Assembly: GCA_051004815.1 (NCBI GenBank)
Contig: JBPCJY010000174.1
Coordinates: 1 to 39,191, forward strand
Length of the DNA stretch: 39,191 bases
Direction: 5' to 3'
Origin: JBBQXY01 sp051004815
GTDB taxonomy: Bacteria > Chloroflexota > Ktedonobacteria > Ktedonobacterales > Ktedonobacteraceae
A model generated the notes under the pieces. The model made no database searches. It saw only the letters and a program-made list of their open reading frames with translations, and was not told where the DNA came from. Numbering within the stretch: the first letter of the stretch is position 1; each line of letters starts with the position of its first letter. A program made the translations under genes and the position numbers. Of the stretch, positions 34,032 through 39,191 are shown piece after piece.

Positions 34032-35528
34032 ATGAATTATCTCACTATCCAGGCAGATCAAGGCAAACAGAAGATCAATAAGAATGTGTATGGCCACTTT
34101 GCTGAACATTTGGGACGCTGTATCTACGAGGGCATCTGGGTCGGCGAAGACTCATCCATTGCTAACACCAGAGGGATTCGCAATGATGTGGTAGAGGCCC
34201 TGCGCAAGATTCATGTGCCGGTGCTACGTTGGCCTGGCGGCTGCTTTGCCGACGAGTACCACTGGCAGGATGGTATCGGCCCTCGTACAGAACGTCCGAG
34301 CCGTGTCAATACCCATTGGGGATCAGTGGTAGAAGACAATCAGTTCGGGACACACGAGTTTTTTGACCTCTGCACCATGATCGGTGCCGACCCCTATATC
34401 TGTGGCAACGTAGGCAGCGGAACTGTGCAAGAAATGGAACAATGGATAGAATACATGACCTTTGCTGGTGGCTCACAGATGGCCAACCTGCGTCGGAAAA
34501 ATGGGCGCGATCAGCCATGGAGCCTGCCGTATTTCGGGGTGGGCAACGAGAACTGGGACTGCGGCGGCAGTATGCGGCCAGAGTACTATACCGACCTCTA
34601 CCGCCGCTACCAAAGCTACGTCCGCAATCTCAGCGACAATACGGTTTTCAAGATCGCCTGTGGCCCTAACGCTGCTGATTATGCCTGGACTGAGGTTCTG
34701 ATGCGGGATGCCGCTCGTTACATGCATGGCTTGAGCCTCCACTACTACACTCGACCTCGTGAAGAAGCCTGGAATGCCAAAGGGCCGGCTACTGGCTTCG
34801 ATGAACATGCTTGGTTCGATACCCTCAGCCACTCTCTGCGTATGGAAGAATTGCTCCGTCGCCATGGCAACATTATGGATCACTATGATCCTGACAAACG
34901 CGTTGGCTTAATCGTTGATGAATGGGGTACCTGGTATGATGTAGAACCAGGAACCAATCCAGCCTTCCTCTACCAGCAAAATACGATGCGTGATGCCTTA
35001 GTGGCTGGCTTGACCCTCAACATTTTCAACAACCACTGCGACCGCGTCCAGATGGCCAATCTTGCCCAGACAGTCAACGTTCTCCAGGCCCTGATCTTGA
35101 CTGATGGTGCATCAATGATCACGACCCCCACCTATCATGTCTTTGACCTGTATCAGGTGCATCAAGAGGCCATCCTGTTACCTTGCTCTCTCGAGTCCGA
35201 CCCCTACACGCTTAATGACAACCATATCCCGCAGGTCAGTGCCTCCGCTTCCCAGGCGCCTGACGGAAAGGTATACCTCACGCTGTGTAATGTCGATCCG
35301 CACAAAGAGGCACAGGTGTACTGCGAGTTGCGAGGCACACGGGTGTCAGAGGTCACAGGCACTGTTCTAACCGCCGAGGAGATGGGAGCATATAACACGT
35401 TCCAGAACCCTGAGCGGATTAAGCCCGCTCCTTTCAAAGAGATTCAGTTCGACGTGGACAAAGTGACAACCGTACTTCCGCCTATGTCAGTGTGTGCCTA
35501 CACGATCCGCGTGCTGCCAAGAAAGTAG
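34032..35528 (+). CDS. abfA: GH51 alpha-L-arabinofuranosidase
   Basis: 498 residues, the usual size for intracellular GH51 enzymes. The acid/base glutamate is E173 in GVGNENWDCGG and the nucleophile is E297 in LIVDEWGTWYD; both contexts are standard. The N-terminal GHFAEHLGRCIYEGIWVG and RWPGGCFADEYHWQDGIGPR are also hallmarks. The (beta/alpha)8 barrel is followed by a C-terminal beta domain from about residue 390. It removes alpha-linked L-arabinofuranose from imported arabino-oligosaccharides, complementing the beta-specific GH127 enzyme encoded on the other arm. There is no signal peptide. B. subtilis also carries abfA in its ara operon. Confidence 0.95.
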   Translation: MNYLTIQADQGKQKINKNVYGHFAEHLGRCIYEGIWVGEDSSIANTRGIRNDVVEALRKIHVPVLRWPGGCFADEYHWQDGIGPRTERPSRVNTHWGSVVEDNQFGTHEFFDLCTMIGADPYICGNVGSGTVQEMEQWIEYMTFAGGSQMANLRRKNGRDQPWSLPYFGVGNENWDCGGSMRPEYYTDLYRRYQSYVRNLSDNTVFKIACGPNAADYAWTEVLMRDAARYMHGLSLHYYTRPREEAWNAKGPATGFDEHAWFDTLSHSLRMEELLRRHGNIMDHYDPDKRVGLIVDEWGTWYDVEPGTNPAFLYQQNTMRDALVAGLTLNIFNNHCDRVQMANLAQTVNVLQALILTDGASMITTPTYHVFDLYQVHQEAILLPCSLESDPYTLNDNHIPQVSASASQAPDGKVYLTLCNVDPHKEAQVYCELRGTRVSEVTGTVLTAEEMGAYNTFQNPERIKPAPFKEIQFDVDKVTTVLPPMSVCAYTIRVLPRK

Positions 35529-35669
35529 TTATTCAGTAACGCATTATAGTGTCCAGGCTCATCCTACAGCAATCAATGCCTTACTATGCGCTCACAAAGC
35601 CGAATCGTTAGATAGGAGAGGCGCAATCTCCAGATTGAGGGAGAACCGGAGAAAAGGAAAACAAGCATC

Positions 35670-36698
35670 ATGAATCATCACATCGACTTATCATCTCATG
35701 CACGACGGCAACTGGGACAGACAGGCATCGAGGTCTCCAGTGTAGGACTTGGTACATGGGCTATGGGAGCCGAATGGGGCTTGCAAGAAGATCAGGTATC
35801 CATAGCGACCCTCCACCATGCCCTGGACTTGGGCTGTCGATTATTAGACACCGCTCAAGTCTATGGAGATGGCCGCAGTGAACAATTGATTGGCCGCGTC
35901 CTGAAAGAGCGAGGTGAGCAAGTTCCTGTCGCGACAAAAGTGCCACCCATAGATGGCAACTGGGAGACGATCCCCGGCGTGACAGCTATCCGCGAAAAGT
36001 TTCCAGCGCATTATCTAATAGAACGGTGTGAGATGAGCTTGCGCAATTTGCAGGTGGATTGTGTGGATATCTATCAACTGCATACTTGGTGTTCTAGCTG
36101 GAATACAGAGACCGAATGGTATGATGCCATGCTCAAGCTCAAGGAGCAGGGAAAGATCAAAGCCATTGGCATCTCCGTCAGTGATCATCGACCTGATGAG
36201 GCTAATGATACAATTGTTGCGGGACGGGTCGACAGTATTCAAGTCATCTACAATCTGCTAGACCAGCGACCACGATTCCATCTCTTTCCGCTGGCCCACA
36301 CTCATCAGGTAGGCATTCTGGCGCGAGTCCCTCTGGCTTCTGGTGCCTTGACCGGAACCTGGAAGGAGCACAGGACGTTTCCTCCAGATGACTGGCGTGC
36401 CCGTGTTTTCACAGGTGAGACACTCCGCCTAACGGTTTCACATGTGAATGCCTTACAACAGATCGCGGGAGAGGTTGGTTGTTCCATGTTGGAGTTTGCT
36501 GTTCGCTACTGTATCAGCGATCCCGCCGTCTCAAGCACGATTCCCGGTGCTCGCACTCCTGAGCAGGCGGAGTCTCTGATGCAGGCGATGCTGGCCGGTC
36601 CCCTTCCAGAGGAGGCGTTGAAGCGCGTTGAAGCTCTGTGGGAGCAGGAGTTCAAGCATCAGATTCGTACCAGCATTGGCCCTGGGAGCGAAGGGTAG
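35670..36698 (+). CDS. aldo/keto reductase
   Basis: 342 residues, ATG with AAAGGAAAA upstream. The catalytic tetrad is present: D60 and Y65 (LLDTAQVYGDGRSE), K90 (VATKVP) and H138 (YQLHTW). The start RQLGQTGIEVSSVGLGTWAM is typical. The NADPH-binding end reads VSSTIPGARTPEQAESLMQA. The protein is a cytosolic NAD(P)H-dependent oxidoreductase acting on an aldose, a keto sugar or a related aldehyde. It lies 141 bp after abfA in the same orientation and 114 bp before araM. Its place inside an arabinose cluster suggests an arabinose- or glycerol-phosphate-related substrate, but nothing in the sequence fixes it. B. subtilis has no equivalent in its ara operon. Confidence 0.88.
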   Translation: MNHHIDLSSHARRQLGQTGIEVSSVGLGTWAMGAEWGLQEDQVSIATLHHALDLGCRLLDTAQVYGDGRSEQLIGRVLKERGEQVPVATKVPPIDGNWETIPGVTAIREKFPAHYLIERCEMSLRNLQVDCVDIYQLHTWCSSWNTETEWYDAMLKLKEQGKIKAIGISVSDHRPDEANDTIVAGRVDSIQVIYNLLDQRPRFHLFPLAHTHQVGILARVPLASGALTGTWKEHRTFPPDDWRARVFTGETLRLTVSHVNALQQIAGEVGCSMLEFAVRYCISDPAVSSTIPGARTPEQAESLMQAMLAGPLPEEALKRVEALWEQEFKHQIRTSIGPGSEG

Positions 36699-36812
36699 CC
36701 TACACGAACTGTTCAGGAAGGAGAGATACCATAGAAATCGCACGACCAGGATCAGAGTAGCACGTTCAGGCGATCCAGCAACGGAACCTGAAATTTGAAT
36801 GAGAGGTATGTT

Positions 36813-38168
36813 GTGGACTACAACCGCATTGATGCAGCGTTGCACGATGCCTCCGACACACGCTATCTACGTATCGGCACTGGAAAACTCAACGACGTTG
36901 GTAACGCGCTTGAGCAAGCGTTCGGTCAGCAGCCAGTAGTTGTCGTGGCTGATGACAACACGTATGCCATTGCCGGTAAAGCCGTGTGTGAACACTTGCG
37001 CTCCATCGGCTGGCTAGTCGAAGAGCCTATTGTGTTCCCTGGTACACCTACGTTGTATGCCAGCTTCGAGAACGTGCTGGCATTGGAGGAGAAGCTGCGC
37101 ACAATGAACTCTGTACCCATCGCTGTCGGATCGGGCACACTCAACGATATCACCAAACTCGCGGCTCACCGCGTCGGGCGGCAATATATGTGTATTGGTA
37201 CCGCTGCCTCGGTGGATGGTTACACGGCGTTCGGCGCGGCGATTACCAAAGACGGTTTTAAGCAAACGATGTCATGCCCCGCGCCACGCGCTCTCGTGGC
37301 GGATCTAGACATACTCGTGACTGCGCCAGCACAGATGAATTCAGCCGGCTATGGTGACTTGTTAGGGAAAGTCACCGCGGGTGCTGATTGGATACTCGCC
37401 GACACGCTGGAGATCGAGCCGATAGAGAAGCATGCTTGGTCGTTGGTGCAAGACTCGTTGCGCGATTGGACTGGCGAGCCACAGGCACTGCACGCGGGCA
37501 CCAGGCAGGCTATAGAGAACCTGTTTGAAGGGTTAATTCTGTCCGGTATCGCCATGCAGATCAGTTCCTCGTCGCGACCAGCCTCCGGCAGTGAGCATCG
37601 CTTCAGCCATCTGTGGGAGATGCAGGCACTGGCCCACGGTCACGAGCCAGCCCCCCATGGCTTCAAGGTCGCCGTCGGCACTTTAGCTGCGGCGGCACTC
37701 TATGAGCGCGTACTCGCTCGCGACCTGACCAGCCTGGATATTGACGCGCTCTGCCTCGCCTGGCCCTCACACGAAGAAGTCAGACGCGGAGTCGCGCAGG
37801 CACATAGTATTCCGAAGTTGGCCGAAAATGCCGTCGAGGAGAGCCTTGCTAAATACATTACCCCCGACCAACTACGGCAGAGGCTGCTGCTTATCCAGGA
37901 ACGCTGGCCGCTCATCCGCGAGCGTCTGGAGCACCAACTGATGACGGCAGCACACCTCCGCGCTCTGCTGCGAGCTGCGGGTTGCCCAACTGAACCAGCA
38001 GAGATTGGCGTCAGTGTGGTACAGTTGCGGGAGAGCTACATACTGGCACGTACCATCCGCTCCCGCTATACCGTGCTTGATCTGGTGAACGAAACTGGCA
38101 TCCTTGACGCGTGTGTCGATGAACTCTTCGCTCCAGGGGGCTATTGGGCAGCTACTACTCATACATAG
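36813..38168 (+). CDS. araM: glycerol-1-phosphate dehydrogenase-like protein (AraM family)
   Basis: 451 residues from the GTG at 36813, which has GAGAGG six bases upstream; a TTG at 36795 is in frame but lacks a site. It is an iron/nickel alcohol-dehydrogenase-fold protein: NAD-binding VGSGTLNDITK (about 106-115), CIGTAASVDGYTAFGAAITK (about 128-147), and metal ligands D182 (AGYGDLLGK), a histidine of SGSEHRFSHLWEM (about 262-266) and H282 (APHGFKVAVG). AraM of B. subtilis makes sn-glycerol 1-phosphate from dihydroxyacetone phosphate, the stereochemistry of archaeal lipids. The C-terminal 150 residues exceed the shortest homologues. It is followed after 11 bp by araL. Confidence 0.9.
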   Translation: MDYNRIDAALHDASDTRYLRIGTGKLNDVGNALEQAFGQQPVVVVADDNTYAIAGKAVCEHLRSIGWLVEEPIVFPGTPTLYASFENVLALEEKLRTMNSVPIAVGSGTLNDITKLAAHRVGRQYMCIGTAASVDGYTAFGAAITKDGFKQTMSCPAPRALVADLDILVTAPAQMNSAGYGDLLGKVTAGADWILADTLEIEPIEKHAWSLVQDSLRDWTGEPQALHAGTRQAIENLFEGLILSGIAMQISSSSRPASGSEHRFSHLWEMQALAHGHEPAPHGFKVAVGTLAAAALYERVLARDLTSLDIDALCLAWPSHEEVRRGVAQAHSIPKLAENAVEESLAKYITPDQLRQRLLLIQERWPLIRERLEHQLMTAAHLRALLRAAGCPTEPAEIGVSVVQLRESYILARTIRSRYTVLDLVNETGILDACVDELFAPGGYWAATTHT

Positions 38169-38179
38169 GTAGGTGAATA

Positions 38180-38953
38180 ATGTACAGTGCCTATCTCTTC
38201 GATTTGGATGGGACGATTTATTTAGGCGACACCCTTCTGCCGGGTGCGGCTGAGACAATAATGGCACTGCGCAAAGCTGGTCGGCGGACAATCTTTCTCT
38301 CAAACAATCCTACGAAGACAAGAGCACAGTATATGGCGAAGCTGACGCACCTGGGCATCCCAACGCCCATAGACGATATCATAAACTCATCATTTGTGAT
38401 GGTCCAGTGGTTGCTGCACGAAATGCCGGAGGCACGGCTGTTTGTGGTTGGCGAGGAGCCACTCAAGCAAGATCTGCGTGCGGCAGGCTTTCAGTTCAGC
38501 GAGACAGCCGGCGAGATCGATATTGTCGTGGCCTCGTTTGATCGCACATTCGTCTATCAAAAGCTCCAGATCGCTTTTGACGCCATCCGCGCTGGCGCAC
38601 GACTCATCGCTACCAACCCCGACCGCTACTGCCCGGTGCCAGGCGGCGGCCAGCCCGATTGTGCGGCAATGATCGCGGCGATTGAGGCTTGCACTGGTGT
38701 CACATGCGAAGCTATCACTGGCAAGCCATCACCGATCATGATCAAGGTGGTTACAGACATGCTGCATCTGCCGCCCGAACAGTGCATTATAATAGGAGAC
38801 CGCCTGGAGACAGATATCCGCATGGGCATCGACGCAGGCATGGCAACCTGTTTAGTATTGACTGGCGATGCAACCCAGGAGACGCTCCTGGCTTCAGGAC
38901 TCCAACCAACACTGATACTCGAACGGCTCGATAAACTTCTAGAATGGACGTAG
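38180..38953 (+). CDS. araL: HAD-IIA family sugar phosphatase (AraL/NagD-like)
   Basis: 257 residues. Motif I FDLDGT places the nucleophile at D8 and the acid/base at D10. Motif II is FLSNNPTKTR, the C2A cap runs from about 75 to 175, motif III is the lysine in ITGKPSPIMIKVV, and motif IV is IIGDRLETDIRMGIDAGMAT. The length and cap type match NagD/AraL enzymes. B. subtilis AraL is a promiscuous phosphatase of sugar phosphates and is thought to relieve phosphosugar stress during arabinose growth; the same role is likely here. The gene starts 11 bp after araM, so the two are coupled. It is the last gene before an IS66-type remnant. Confidence 0.9.
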   Translation: MYSAYLFDLDGTIYLGDTLLPGAAETIMALRKAGRRTIFLSNNPTKTRAQYMAKLTHLGIPTPIDDIINSSFVMVQWLLHEMPEARLFVVGEEPLKQDLRAAGFQFSETAGEIDIVVASFDRTFVYQKLQIAFDAIRAGARLIATNPDRYCPVPGGGQPDCAAMIAAIEACTGVTCEAITGKPSPIMIKVVTDMLHLPPEQCIIIGDRLETDIRMGIDAGMATCLVLTGDATQETLLASGLQPTLILERLDKLLEWT

Positions 38954-39073
38954 CAACCAACCGTAGGGGCCGCACCCTGTCTGGGGGACAGGTAATACCG
39001 CGCTTACACACCATTCATACACTCTGAACTTGGCTTAGGAGAAGCATTTCTATGCAAGAAAAGAAGTAACTAA
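38954..39073. other. intergenic region after araL
   Basis: About 120 bp between the araL stop and the converging transposase fragment. A six-pair hairpin (CCTGTC with GACAGG near 38977-38993) occurs but no T-run follows. A six-codon frame at 39052-39069 after AGGAG is too short to call a gene. Confidence 0.4.
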
Positions 39074-39190
39074 TCAGGACACCTTGAAAGAAGGGAGGGT
39101 GGGTTGCCCGCGAAAAGTCGCTTCCAAAGCATCGAGCAGGTGAACCCCTTGCTTGCGCAACGAAGAGAGGTAGCTTCGAATGCGGCAAAA
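39074..39190 (-). mobile_element. IS66-type transposase, C-terminal end (partial at right edge)
   Basis: The minus strand encodes FCRIRSYLSSLRKQGVHLLD followed by ALEATFRGQPTLP and a stop at 39074. This is the conserved C-terminal tail of IS66 TnpC transposases (F-x-R-I-R-x-Y-I-x-x-L-R-K-Q-G-x-x-x-L-x-A-L). The rest lies beyond the window, so it cannot be said whether the element is intact. It points towards the araL gene. Confidence 0.75.
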
Positions 39191-39191
39191 G

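Noticed and set aside
38977..38993. Hairpin after araL as an intrinsic terminator
   Set aside because: The stem is only six pairs and no T-run follows.

Overview
The window looks like chromosomal DNA of a free-living, saprophytic, multicellular-type bacterium with moderately high G+C. The combination of a contractile-injection (phage-tail-like) baseplate locus, an archaeal-style XPB helicase/DUF790 nuclease pair, a large L-arabinose/arabinan utilisation cluster and many decaying insertion sequences best fits the Ktedonobacteria (Chloroflexota). That assignment rests on gene content and remembered similarity, not on a search.

Layout. (1) 1-3640 is a scrap zone: the end of a FAD-dependent monooxygenase entering from the left, a cupin-like remnant, two truncated transposases facing each other, one intact nucleotidyltransferase-fold gene, a second related copy broken by an amber codon, and the C-terminal half of a phospholipase D-like protein. 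(2) 3641-17509 is one tightly packed plus-strand set of eight genes encoding the hub and baseplate of a contractile injection system: gp27-like hub, gp5-like spike, PAAR-like tip, gp25-like wedge, gp6/J-like wedge, a 1667-aa tail protein I-like protein carrying eight tandem ~111-residue modules, a fibre-like protein, and a 1117-aa beta-rich protein ending in a helix-hairpin-helix. No sheath, tube, tape measure, LysM chaperone or AAA+ ATPase lies in the window, so the particle must be completed elsewhere or the locus is a remnant. (3) 17560-21795, minus strand, holds an EamA-type permease with a repeat-bearing cytosolic tail, then the overlapping pair DUF790/Bax1-like nuclease and XPB-like helicase. 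(4) 21883-22044 is a 143-bp palindromic MITE-like insertion with 14-bp terminal inverted repeats and a 9-bp target duplication, followed by a protein of unknown function with possible family-B polymerase-like motifs.

(5) 23530-38953 is a complete L-arabinose regulon with the gene content of the Bacillus subtilis ara operon but a different arrangement. On the minus strand are the ABC importer araN-araP-araQ, a GH127 beta-L-arabinofuranosidase and a LacI-family regulator. Diverging on the plus strand are araB, araD, araA, abfA (GH51), an aldo/keto reductase, araM (glycerol-1-phosphate dehydrogenase-like) and araL (HAD sugar phosphatase). The two arms are separated by 308 bp containing a 48-bp near-perfect palindrome whose core is a LacI-family-like operator with a central CG. 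Extracellular arabinosides would be bound by AraN, imported by AraPQ with an ATPase encoded elsewhere, hydrolysed by GH127 and GH51 enzymes, and converted by AraA, AraB and AraD to D-xylulose 5-phosphate. (6) The right edge cuts into the C-terminal end of an IS66-type transposase on the minus strand.
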